A stretch of 12,964 nt of DNA from Syntrophales bacterium (lineage in GTDB: Bacteria > Desulfobacterota > Syntrophia > Syntrophales > UBA2210), in assembly GCA_030655735.1 (NCBI GenBank), contig JAUSPK010000114.1, forward strand, positions 1-12,964. Direction: 5' to 3'. The notes below the pieces were generated by a model, which saw nothing but the letters and a program-made list of their open reading frames with translations, was not told where the DNA came from and made no database searches. The position numbers and the translations under genes are program-made. Each line of letters opens with the position of its first letter. The stretch's first letter is position 1. This document shows positions 6,658 to 12,964 of the stretch, one piece after another.

Positions 6658-6686
6658 TTGACCGGTATGCAAAATTGTGATATGTA
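6658..6686 (+). promoter_or_regulatory. Candidate carD promoter
   Basis: TTGACC (6658-6663) is followed by a 17-bp spacer and TATGTA (6681-6686). The -35 matches 5/6 and the -10 only 3/6. It would start transcription near 6693 and leave a ~45-nt leader before carD. The same TTGACC-17 bp layout occurs before pgk. Confidence 0.5.
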
Positions 6687-6737
6687 TCTCTCTTTTCCAG
6701 ATAGAGAATCACTTTTATTGGAAGAGGCGTGAGAAAT

Positions 6738-7229
6738 ATGATGTGTATGTTTAAGGTGGGAGACATGGCTGTCTATCCGGCACATGGGGTCGGTGTAATT
6801 GAGGCTATAGAGACCAGAGAGGTTATGGGGAGCGAGCAGCCCTTTTACGTCATGAAGATCCTGGGAAATAATGCAACGATCATGATACCTCAGGACGGCG
6901 CTCGGTTCATTGGTCTCAGGGATATAATCTCGGAGGAAGAAATCCCCATAGTCTATAAGATACTGAGAGAAAAGAGTGTGGCGGTAGACAAGCAGACGTG
7001 GAACAAGAGATACAAGGAGTACTGGGAAAAGATAAAAACAGGGTCGGTTTATGAAATAGCGGAGGTATTGCGAGATCTTTTTACCTTGAAGATTGACAAG
7101 GATCTGTCATTCGGCGAGAGGAAGATGATGGATACCGCGAAGAGTCTGTTGATACGAGAGATATCAATAGCGGGTGACTGCGCTGAGCTCGAGGTAGAAG
7201 AAAACCTAAACGCGATATTCACGGCGTAG
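6738..7229 (+). CDS. carD: CarD/CdnL-type RNA polymerase-binding transcription regulator
   Basis: CarD/CdnL proteins bind the RNA polymerase beta subunit and stabilise open complexes, especially at rRNA promoters. From ATG 6738 the protein has 163 residues, essentially the length of Myxococcus CdnL. The N-terminal Tudor-like RNA polymerase-interaction domain spans about 5-65 (FKVGDMAVYPAHGVGVIEAI, IMIPQDGARFIGLR). The C-terminal helical domain carries QTWNKRYKEYWEKIKTG (86-102), with Trp88 at the position of the DNA-wedging tryptophan, and LSFGERKMMDTAKSLL (123-138). There are closely spaced start choices (GTG 6729, ATG 6738, 6741 and 6747); 6738 is favoured by GAAGAGG about 10 nt upstream. 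The PIN/TRAM gene follows after 49 bp. The neighbouring EF-G paralogue is divergent. Confidence 0.93.
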   Translation: MMCMFKVGDMAVYPAHGVGVIEAIETREVMGSEQPFYVMKILGNNATIMIPQDGARFIGLRDIISEEEIPIVYKILREKSVAVDKQTWNKRYKEYWEKIKTGSVYEIAEVLRDLFTLKIDKDLSFGERKMMDTAKSLLIREISIAGDCAELEVEENLNAIFTA

Positions 7230-7266
7230 TTTTACGCTCCGTTCATTGAGATAGTGACTGATTTTT

Positions 7267-7276
7267 AGGAGGTGAT
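7267..7276 (+). promoter_or_regulatory. Full-length Shine-Dalgarno deciding a TTG start
   Basis: AGGAGGTGAT complements ten consecutive bases of the 16S rRNA 3' end. The core AGGAGG is 6 nt before TTG 7279 and fixes that codon as the start of the PIN/TRAM gene. A perfect ribosome site with a weak start codon is a known way to set moderate expression. Confidence 0.85.
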
Positions 7277-7278
7277 AT

Positions 7279-8280
7279 TTGGTTATAAGGCTTTTGCTTA
7301 TCGTGGCCTGTTCTTCAAGTGGTTATCTCATTGCTTTAAAATATCATCCATTTCCTCTTTCATTAATAGGTTTGGTATCAGGTTTTTTTCTTTCAATTTT
7401 TGTAATCCAGACAGAACAGGCTATACGAAAACTTTCACTGCGGGTCATATTCGGCGGTGCTATCGGGACGGTTATCGGGCTTTTGATCGCCTTTCTCTTC
7501 ACCTGTGGGCTGAAGTTTATGCCCGCCCTGGAGGAACAGGAGGTAATCCCGTGGGTGTATGCCATAATTACGTTCATCCTGGGATATCTCGGTCTGGTTC
7601 TGGGCTCGAAGAAGGGCGAAGACTTCCACTTCCCCCGATCCACTCCTTCGAAAGACGAAAAACAGGATTACCGGATACTGGATACCAGCGTCATAATTGA
7701 CGGCAGGATGTCCGATATATCCGACACCGGATTTATCGAGGGTACCCTGATAGTCCCCCGCTTCGTTTTGGATGAGTTGCAGTTGATTGCCGATTCATCC
7801 GACCATATGAAGCGGTCACGGGGGAGAAGGGGGCTGGATATACTCAACCGGATGCAGAAGAGCGATGGTATAAAGATTGAGATTGTCGATATCGATTTCC
7901 CGAAGATAAAGGGGGTTGACTCGAAGCTGGTCGCCCTTGCCAAGGAACAAGGGGGAAAAATCGTCACCAATGACTATAATCTGAACAAGGTTGCGGAGCT
8001 GCAGGGCATAAAGATCCTGAACATCAATGACCTTGCAAATGCCCTGAAACCCCTTGTCTTGCCCGGCGAAGGCATGACCGTGCGGGTGATCAAAGAGGGG
8101 AAAGAAGCGGGGCAGGGCCTGGCATACCTTGATGACGGCACCATGGTAGTTGTGGATAATGGGACCCGGTATATGGGAAAGAGTGTCGAGGTGGTTGTAA
8201 CCAGCGTTCTCCAGACGTCGGCGGGGCGGATGATCTTTTCCGGCATGAAAGATGATGAGCGAAACGGCATCTCCGCTTAG
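7279..8280 (+). CDS. Membrane-anchored PIN/TRAM-domain protein (YacL family)
   Basis: The 333-residue protein resembles Bacillus YacL: an N-terminal membrane region, a PIN-type metal-dependent nuclease domain and a C-terminal TRAM domain (predicted RNA-binding). Four hydrophobic segments lie at about 3-20, 27-45, 56-76 and 90-110. The PIN domain (about 132-255) has the acidic cluster Asp135 (LDTSVIIDGR), Glu166 (VLDEL), Asp214 (GVDSKL) and Asp232 (VTNDYNL), so nuclease residues look intact. The TRAM domain (about 258-323) includes GEGMTVRVIKEGKEAGQGLAYLDDGTMVVV. Translation starts at TTG, set by a perfect Shine-Dalgarno. RNase activity is inferred from the fold; the substrate is unknown. Placement between carD and ispD matches a layout I associate with deltaproteobacteria and, in part, Firmicutes. 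Confidence 0.93.
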   Translation: MVIRLLLIVACSSSGYLIALKYHPFPLSLIGLVSGFFLSIFVIQTEQAIRKLSLRVIFGGAIGTVIGLLIAFLFTCGLKFMPALEEQEVIPWVYAIITFILGYLGLVLGSKKGEDFHFPRSTPSKDEKQDYRILDTSVIIDGRMSDISDTGFIEGTLIVPRFVLDELQLIADSSDHMKRSRGRRGLDILNRMQKSDGIKIEIVDIDFPKIKGVDSKLVALAKEQGGKIVTNDYNLNKVAELQGIKILNINDLANALKPLVLPGEGMTVRVIKEGKEAGQGLAYLDDGTMVVVDNGTRYMGKSVEVVVTSVLQTSAGRMIFSGMKDDERNGISA

Positions 8281-8352
8281 GAATAAGCGGCAGGGCCGCA
8301 ACCCGAATATCCCTCAGAACTCATATCACGAAAACTCGAGAGCACGGAAATA

Positions 8353-9057
8353 ATGATGGTGCAGTCAGTCGCAATTATCGTCGCCGGCGGTTCCGGAAAA
8401 CGAATGTTGCATGACCGTCCGAAACAGTATGTTCCCCTCGCCGGCATTCCCATATTGGCCCGTACCCTTATCACCTTTGAAAAAACCCCGTCTGTCGGCC
8501 GCATCGTCCTTATGGTCCCCAAGGGCGACAGAGATTATGTCAGGGATGAGATTGTCGGCAGATACCGTATTTATAAAGCAACACAGATTCAGGCCGGCGG
8601 GGAGGCCAGACAGGACTCCGTCAGGAAAGGCCTGGAGATGGTTGACGATGGAGACGATATCGTCGTTATCCATGATGGTGTCAGGCCCTTCATCACGCAG
8701 GAGTTGATAGAAGCCTCCATCCGGGAAGCCGCACAGAACGGAGCGGTGATCCCGGTTGTCCCTTCCACGGATACAGTCAAAATAATCAGTAAAGATGGCA
8801 GCATTCGAGATACTCTCGACAGGGCAGACCTGCGGCTTGCCCAGACGCCTCAGGCATTCAGGAGGAAGATTATCCTGGAGGCGTACGAGAGCGCGTACCA
8901 AGAGGGCTTTTACGGCACGGACGATGCGTCCCTTGTGGAACGACTAGGCATCCCGGTACGGACGATCCCGGGCCTGCCGTATAATGTCAAGATTACCACA
9001 CCGGAAGACCTTGTCCTCGGTGAGTTTCTGCTGAAAAGGAGCGAGTCAGCCATATGA
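8353..9057 (+). CDS. ispD: 2-C-methyl-D-erythritol 4-phosphate cytidylyltransferase
   Basis: IspD transfers CMP from CTP to methylerythritol 4-phosphate, the third step of the MEP isoprenoid pathway. The 234-residue protein has the nucleotide-binding loop VAGGSGKRM (10-18, with Lys16 and Arg17), RPKQYVPLAG (22-31), GGEARQDSV (82-90), HDGVRPF (107-113), VPSTDTVK (136-143), TPQAFR (165-170), TDDASLVE (189-196) and NVKITTPEDL (211-220). The first AGG position reads VAGG rather than the common AAG. Two ATGs lie side by side (8353, 8356) with only a weak GGAA before them; either is possible. It lies 72 bp after the PIN/TRAM gene with no terminator between, and its TGA overlaps the ispF ATG. Confidence 0.96.
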   Translation: MMVQSVAIIVAGGSGKRMLHDRPKQYVPLAGIPILARTLITFEKTPSVGRIVLMVPKGDRDYVRDEIVGRYRIYKATQIQAGGEARQDSVRKGLEMVDDGDDIVVIHDGVRPFITQELIEASIREAAQNGAVIPVVPSTDTVKIISKDGSIRDTLDRADLRLAQTPQAFRRKIILEAYESAYQEGFYGTDDASLVERLGIPVRTIPGLPYNVKITTPEDLVLGEFLLKRSESAI

Positions 9058-9536
9058 GAATCGGATTCGGATATGACAGCCATCGTCTGGTCGAGGAGAG
9101 AAGATTGATCCTGGGGGGTGTGGAGATTCCCGCTGAGATGGGACTCATTGGTCATTCCGATGCCGATGTCCTGCTTCATGCCCTCTGTGACGCCATTCTC
9201 GGTGCCATCGGAGAGGGTGACATTGGGGGGCACTTTCCCGACAGCGATCCCGCCTACAAAGATATCTCGAGCAGAGAACTGCTGATCCGGGTCAAAGAAC
9301 TGGCAGCCCGAAGAGGGTATATCGTAAATAATGCTGACGCAACGCTTGTCCTGGAAAGGCCGCGATTAAAGGAATATATCCCTGCAATGGTCGCGAATAT
9401 AGCCGATTTTCTCGCTGTGGAAGCGGGCCGGGTAAACGTGAAGGCCTCAACCAATGAAGGCATGGGCTTTATCGGGCGGGGCGAAGGGGTGGCCGCCTTT
9501 GCGGTGGTCACTCTAAAGAGCAGTCGAGACCTGTAG
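9054..9536 (+). CDS. ispF: 2-C-methyl-D-erythritol 2,4-cyclodiphosphate synthase
   Basis: IspF cyclises CDP-ME 2-phosphate to methylerythritol cyclodiphosphate with release of CMP, working as a trimer. The 160-residue protein has the metal ligands Asp8 and His10 (GYDSH) and His42 (DVLLHALCDA), the DIGGHFPDSD loop (56-65), and the KASTNEGMGFIGRGEG segment (130-145) near the nucleotide site. The start overlaps the ispD stop by four bases (ATGA), so the two enzymes are translationally coupled, as is common. IspE, which acts between them, is not in the window. Confidence 0.97.
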   Translation: MRIGFGYDSHRLVEERRLILGGVEIPAEMGLIGHSDADVLLHALCDAILGAIGEGDIGGHFPDSDPAYKDISSRELLIRVKELAARRGYIVNNADATLVLERPRLKEYIPAMVANIADFLAVEAGRVNVKASTNEGMGFIGRGEGVAAFAVVTLKSSRDL

Positions 9537-9550
9537 GATCCACAGAAGAT

Positions 9551-9597
9551 CTCCCCTTACGTGCGTAAACAGCGTGCCGCAAAGAAAAGAAGGGGAG
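9551..9597. repeat. 8-bp inverted repeat between ispF and pgk
   Basis: CTCCCCTT (9551-9558) pairs perfectly with AAGGGGAG (9590-9597), leaving a 31-nt loop. The right arm is followed by TTCTGTCTTG, which is T-rich but lacks a run, so this is at best a weak terminator for the carD-ispF transcript. The middle AGGGGA (9591-9596) can pair instead with TCCCCT at 9614-9619. Confidence 0.45.
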
Positions 9598-9604
9598 TTC
9601 TGTC

Positions 9605-9633
9605 TTGACCGTGTCCCCTCAGTATTATATATA
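9605..9633 (+). promoter_or_regulatory. Promoter for the pgk operon
   Basis: TTGACC (9605-9610), a 17-bp spacer and TATATA (9628-9633), inside an AT-only run, form a good sigma70-type promoter. Transcription would start near 9640, giving a leader of about 37 nt with GGAGGAAG before ATG 9677. The -35 sits in the loop of the AGGGGA/TCCCCT inverted repeat, and the right arm is in the spacer. Confidence 0.7.
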
Positions 9634-9676
9634 TCGCCTCTCTCTAAACTGACCTGCATATGAAACGGAGGAAGGT

Positions 9677-10873
9677 ATGAAGCAGATACAAGATATTGAT
9701 ATAAAAGGTAAAAAAGTTTTGTGTCGGTTTGATTTTAACGTTCCGTTGGATGATGATCTGCATATTACCGACGACAGAAGGATAAAGGCCGCGCTCCCTA
9801 CAATCAACTACGCGCTGGATGAGGATGCGAGGGTGATAATCATTTCTCATCTCGGGAGACCGGGGGGGAAGAAGGTGGCGGGCCTCAGCCTCGCGCCCGT
9901 GGCCAAGAGACTTTCACGCCTCCTGGGGAAAGACGTTGCCCTGGCAAAGGACTGCGTTGGCGATGACGTAGAGAAACTGATTGATGGCATGGAGCCTCGC
10001 TGCGTTATCATGCTGGAAAACCTGCGATTTCACAAAGAAGAGGCGGAAAATGACGATGAATTTGCCAGAAAACTGGCCGGGTATGCCGATGTGTACGTGG
10101 ACGATGCCTTTGGAAACGCCCACAGGACACATGCCTCCAATGTGGGAATAACGAAATTCGCAAAGGTGTCCTGTGCCGGCTTTCTGATGAAGAGGGAACT
10201 GAACTATTTCAGCTCCACACTGGAAGACCCCCTCCGTCCCTTTGTGGCCATCATCGGTGGGTCAAAGGTGTCGGGCAAGCTGGAGGCCCTTGCCAACCTT
10301 ATCAGAAAGGTTGACAAGATGATCATCGGCGGGGGGATGGCCTTTACCTTTCTGAAGGCGATGGGGTACGAGGTGGGTACCTCCCTCGTGGAGGACGACC
10401 TTCTTCATACAGCGCGACGGGGTATCAAGATAGCGAAGGAAAATGGCGTGAAATTATATTTCCCCGTCGATTGTGTTATCGCTGAAAAGGCCGATTCGAA
10501 GGCGGTGACAAAGATCGTGCCTATCCAGGAGATAGACCCAAATTGGATGGGGCTGGATATCGGGCCTGCCACGATTGCCCTCTTTCGTGAGGCTCTCAGC
10601 GACGCAAAGACGATCATGTGGAACGGTCCCATGGGTGTCTTTGAGATCGACGCCTTCAGCATGGGGACCTTCTCCCTGGTCCACGCCATTGCGCAGTCTC
10701 ATGCCCTGACCATTGTCGGAGGGGGAGACACGGATGTTGCGGTACACCGGGCTGGAGAGAGTGAATATATCACCTATATATCCACCGGAGGGGGCGCCTC
10801 TCTTGAACTTCTGGAAGGAAAGAAACTGCCGGCGGTCGAGGCACTCAATAAAGCTGCTAAAAAAATGAAATAA
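9677..10873 (+). CDS. pgk: Phosphoglycerate kinase
   Basis: Pgk interconverts 1,3-bisphosphoglycerate plus ADP with 3-phosphoglycerate plus ATP in central carbon metabolism. The protein has 398 residues, the normal length. The substrate domain carries VLCRFDFNVPL (14-24; RFDFN where many have RVDFN), SHLGRPGG (57-64), ENLRF (114-118) and NAHRTHAS (147-154). The nucleotide domain carries GGSKVSGK (194-201), MWNGPMGVFE (314-323), GGGDT (348-352) and STGGGASLE (369-377). The ribosome site GGAGGAAG is well placed. No gap or tpiA is adjacent; truA follows after 16 bp, so pgk has left the usual gap-pgk-tpi arrangement here. Confidence 0.98.
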   Translation: MKQIQDIDIKGKKVLCRFDFNVPLDDDLHITDDRRIKAALPTINYALDEDARVIIISHLGRPGGKKVAGLSLAPVAKRLSRLLGKDVALAKDCVGDDVEKLIDGMEPRCVIMLENLRFHKEEAENDDEFARKLAGYADVYVDDAFGNAHRTHASNVGITKFAKVSCAGFLMKRELNYFSSTLEDPLRPFVAIIGGSKVSGKLEALANLIRKVDKMIIGGGMAFTFLKAMGYEVGTSLVEDDLLHTARRGIKIAKENGVKLYFPVDCVIAEKADSKAVTKIVPIQEIDPNWMGLDIGPATIALFREALSDAKTIMWNGPMGVFEIDAFSMGTFSLVHAIAQSHALTIVGGGDTDVAVHRAGESEYITYISTGGGASLELLEGKKLPAVEALNKAAKKMK

Positions 10874-10889
10874 CTGCGGGATTGGCCCT

Positions 10890-11624
10890 ATGAGAAACGT
10901 CATGATTGTCTGCGAATATGACGGAACCGCCTACCATGGATGGCAGAGACAGCCCAACGGCATCACTATTCAGGAGGTGCTTGAGGAAAAGATAGGGATC
11001 ATCACGCAGGAAGAGATCCGCCTGACCGCCTCGGGAAGAACGGACGCAGGTGTTCACGCCCTGAATCAGGTGGCAAACTTCAAGACGAAATCGGTCATCG
11101 GATGTGAAAATCTCCTGAAGGGTATCAATAGCCTTCTCCCCGCGGATATCGTTGTCAAGGTCCTGCAGGATGCAGATGAGGATTTTCACGCGCGCTACAG
11201 CGCGAAGAACAAGGTATACGTATACCGAATATTCAATAACCCGGTGAGGAGCGCCCTCTACAGAAACTACTCCTGGCACCTGCGCGTCTCCCTTGATCTG
11301 CGTGCGATGACTGAAGCAGCTGAATTTCTTGAGGGAACCCACGATTTTTCATCCTTCTGCGCCGCAGGGGGCGATGCCGAAGACCACGTACGGACAGCTA
11401 CAGCCACCTCCGTTGAGGTGGCTGGCGGTATGATCTCATTTACGATAGAGGCGAACGGCTTTCTGCGGTATATGGTAAGAAACATCGTCGGCCTGCTTGT
11501 CGATGTGGGGAGAGGGATTACAACGCCCACCGAGTTCAAAGAGATCATGGATGCCATGGACAGGACCAGGGCTGGCATCACCGCCCCCCCGCAGGGGCTT
11601 TTTCTCAGGGAGGTCAGGTACTGA
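10890..11624 (+). CDS. truA: tRNA pseudouridine(38-40) synthase TruA
   Basis: TruA converts uridines 38, 39 and 40 of the tRNA anticodon arm to pseudouridine. The 244-residue protein has the catalytic loop ASGRTDAGVHA with Asp52, FHARYSA (99-105), GTHDFSSFC (149-157), GFLRYMVRNIVG (190-201) and APPQGLFL (232-239), all expected for the family. The ribosome site before ATG 10890 is weak (CGGGA), and ATG 10902 would also be compatible. It follows pgk by 16 bp, and its TGA overlaps the next ATG as TGATG, indicating one transcript. Confidence 0.97.
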   Translation: MRNVMIVCEYDGTAYHGWQRQPNGITIQEVLEEKIGIITQEEIRLTASGRTDAGVHALNQVANFKTKSVIGCENLLKGINSLLPADIVVKVLQDADEDFHARYSAKNKVYVYRIFNNPVRSALYRNYSWHLRVSLDLRAMTEAAEFLEGTHDFSSFCAAGGDAEDHVRTATATSVEVAGGMISFTIEANGFLRYMVRNIVGLLVDVGRGITTPTEFKEIMDAMDRTRAGITAPPQGLFLREVRY

Positions 11625-12466
11625 TGAAGATACTGGTGCTGGGATATAAGGGTATGCTCGGGACCGATCTTATGGCCGATCTTGGGGGGACGCACGAAGT
11701 AGCCGGAAAAGATATCGAAGACTTCGATATAACAGCTCCTTCCGAGTGCAGGGATGTGGTTGGGCAGTCGGGCGCGGATGTGGTCATTAACGCGGCCGCC
11801 TATACGAATGTCGACGGATGTGAGACGGATGAGGCCGGATCCTTCTCTGTGAACGCGGACGGCGTGAAGAACGTGGCCATGGCCTGCAGGGAGTCCGGCA
11901 TCAAACTGGTTCACTTCAGCACCGATTATGTCTTTGACGGCACAAAGAAGGCCCCTTACGTGGAGGAGGATGCCTGCAGTCCAATCAACGCATATGGGAG
12001 ATCCAAGCTGAAGGGGGAGGCGTACCTCAGGGAGATCTCGGATAATTACCTGCTCATCAGGACGTCCTGGTTGTATGGGAGGAATGGAAGGAACTTCGTC
12101 GGGGCAATCGTGGAGCGGGCGGAGAAGACGGGAAAGCTGGAAGTGGTCGATGATCAGAGGGGTTCTCCCACCTATACGGTGGATCTGGCGGCGGCGGTGC
12201 GGGTCCTCATCGAGGGCGATCACCGAGGCGTTTTCCACCTGACAAACAGGGGGGTATGCACCTGGTACCAGTTTGCCCTCAAGATCCTCGAATACAGAGA
12301 CATGAGGAACGTCAGCATCGTTCCCATACAATCGGCACAGCTCGGCAGGTGTGCTCCCCGTCCGGAAAACTCGGCGCTCAGCTGCCGGAAATTCGCCGAT
12401 GCAACCCACCGGACGATGCGGTTCTGGCAGATAGCGCTCGAGGAGTATATGGCCCGTATGAGCTAA
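11624..12466 (+). CDS. rfbD: dTDP-4-dehydrorhamnose reductase (RmlD/RfbD family)
   Basis: RfbD catalyses the last NAD(P)H-dependent step of dTDP-L-rhamnose synthesis for O-antigen and other surface glycans. The 280-residue protein is an extended short-chain reductase: GYKGMLG dinucleotide loop (7-13), NAAAYTNVDGCE (56-67), the STDYVFDG segment (99-106) and the catalytic pair Tyr124/Lys128 in YGRSK. SWLYGRNGRNFV and RGSPTYTVDLA are also typical. GGAGGT lies about 9 nt before the ATG, which overlaps the truA stop. The other rhamnose genes (rfbA, B, C) are not visible, so the substrate assignment is by family only; related reductases act on other 4-keto sugars. Confidence 0.92.
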   Translation: MKILVLGYKGMLGTDLMADLGGTHEVAGKDIEDFDITAPSECRDVVGQSGADVVINAAAYTNVDGCETDEAGSFSVNADGVKNVAMACRESGIKLVHFSTDYVFDGTKKAPYVEEDACSPINAYGRSKLKGEAYLREISDNYLLIRTSWLYGRNGRNFVGAIVERAEKTGKLEVVDDQRGSPTYTVDLAAAVRVLIEGDHRGVFHLTNRGVCTWYQFALKILEYRDMRNVSIVPIQSAQLGRCAPRPENSALSCRKFADATHRTMRFWQIALEEYMARMS

Positions 12467-12479
12467 GGGGGGGTGACAC

Positions 12480-12964
12480 ATGGCCGCCATGGGAAGAGAC
12501 AACCTCCGGAGGGTACATCCCGTTCCGAACACGGGCTTTGCACGGGCCTACCTTATCGAGGGGCAAGAAGGCCTCATGGCCGTTGACGTGGGGAGCCTGG
12601 GGTGCGCAAAGGATGTAGCCGGCCATATAACCCGTGTATTGGGCCGTACCCTGAATGATCTGCACTACGTAACGGCCACGCACTTTCACATAGACCACAT
12701 CGGCGGAATTGGCCACCTGCTTGGGATGTGTCCGCCCCGGACACGGGTCCTGTTTCACTCCATGGTGAATGATTACCTCACGGGGAAGAAAAAGATATCC
12801 CTGATAAAGAACTGGTTTGTGGGCCTTCCCCCCGCGACGGTAGTAAGCGCCCGCTATCTGAGAAGGTTTTCTCATCTGGCCGTTGAGAGCCTGACGGGAA
12901 TCCCACTCCCGGGACTGAGAGGGATCATCAATCTTCCCTTCCCCCTCGACCGGATTGATTATTT
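12480..12964 (+). CDS. Metallo-beta-lactamase-fold hydrolase, N-terminal part (cut by window edge)
   Basis: An open frame runs from ATG 12480 to the end of the window (161 codons and two bases) without a stop. Residues 66-76 read ATHFHIDHIGG, the HxHxDH zinc-binding motif of the metallo-beta-lactamase fold (His68, His70, Asp72, His73). It is preceded by the expected first strands (AYLIEGQEGLMAVDVGS, 23-39), which include the Asp usual in this family. The later zinc ligands are beyond the edge. The superfamily covers many hydrolases and the subfamily cannot be named from this part; the segment after the motif contains a basic stretch (LTGKKKISLIKNWFVGLPP), possibly membrane-proximal. A G-rich stretch ending GGGGGTG precedes the ATG, 13 bp after rfbD; an alternative start is ATG 12489. 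Confidence 0.85.
   Translation, partial: MAAMGRDNLRRVHPVPNTGFARAYLIEGQEGLMAVDVGSLGCAKDVAGHITRVLGRTLNDLHYVTATHFHIDHIGGIGHLLGMCPPRTRVLFHSMVNDYLTGKKKISLIKNWFVGLPPATVVSARYLRRFSHLAVESLTGIPLPGLRGIINLPFPLDRIDY

Noticed and set aside
7216..7240. Possible terminator after carD (GCGTA-GTTT-TACGC)
   Set aside because: Only a 5-bp stem without a T-run, and the following gene is 49 bp away on the same strand, so readthrough is more likely.
11267..12532. Long minus-strand open frame (421 codons) opposite truA and rfbD
   Set aside because: It is antisense to two genes with clear conserved motifs. Its translation is Arg/Pro/His-rich without recognisable domains, as expected for a GC-rich shadow frame.
12378..12875. 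Minus-strand open frame opposite the right-edge MBL-fold gene
   Set aside because: The plus strand encodes the HxHxDH motif in a continuous frame with a ribosome site; the minus frame shows no family features.
1..12964. Mobile element, CRISPR, toxin-antitoxin or defence system
   Set aside because: No transposase, integrase, direct-repeat array or defence-type domain was found. The PIN domain here is a YacL-type membrane protein without a partner antitoxin, not a VapC.

Overview
This window looks like ordinary core chromosome of a Gram-negative bacterium, most plausibly a deltaproteobacterial (Desulfobacterota-type) lineage. The evidence is a CarD/CdnL-type transcription regulator directly before a PIN/TRAM protein and ispD-ispF, an EF-G paralogue of the EF-G II type, a LapA-domain inner-membrane protein, moderate GC content, and several TTG starts with strong Shine-Dalgarno sequences. 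The taxonomic call is inference; no rRNA or other taxonomic marker is present. Gene density is very high. The longest gene-free stretch is about 194 bp (6544-6737), so there is no unexplained stretch over 300 bp. I see no IS element, phage gene, CRISPR array, tRNA or rRNA.

Layout. (1) Positions 1-2542, minus strand: a well-formed sigma70-type promoter (2514-2542) drives an unrecognised 89-residue protein, NAD-dependent DNA ligase ligA, and an acylphosphatase cut by the left edge. The three genes overlap at their stop/start codons (TAATG, then ATGA), so they are probably translationally coupled. (2) 2611-3913, plus strand: a compact operon of a YfcE/MJ0936-type phosphodiesterase, a HIT-family nucleotide phosphorylase/hydrolase, and a LapA-domain membrane protein. 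(3) 3930-6543, minus strand: an EF-G paralogue followed by a Mog/MoaB-type molybdopterin protein, convergent with region 2. (4) 6658-9536, plus strand: carD, a membrane-anchored PIN/TRAM protein, and ispD-ispF of the non-mevalonate isoprenoid pathway. (5) 9605-12964, plus strand: a promoter followed by pgk, truA, an rfbD-type dTDP-4-dehydrorhamnose reductase, and a metallo-beta-lactamase-fold hydrolase cut by the right edge.

The functions are housekeeping: replication and repair (ligA), small-molecule phosphate hydrolysis (acylphosphatase, phosphodiesterase, HIT), translation (EF-G paralogue, TruA), cofactor, isoprenoid and dTDP-rhamnose synthesis (Mog, IspD/F, RfbD), glycolysis (Pgk) and rRNA-type transcription control (CarD). 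I looked for an undescribed system and found no convincing one. The best leads are the small unknown protein translationally coupled to ligA, a duplicated insertion in the ligase adenylation domain, non-canonical GTPase motifs in the EF-G paralogue, and inverted repeats in the leaders of pgk and of the EF-G/carD divergent region.
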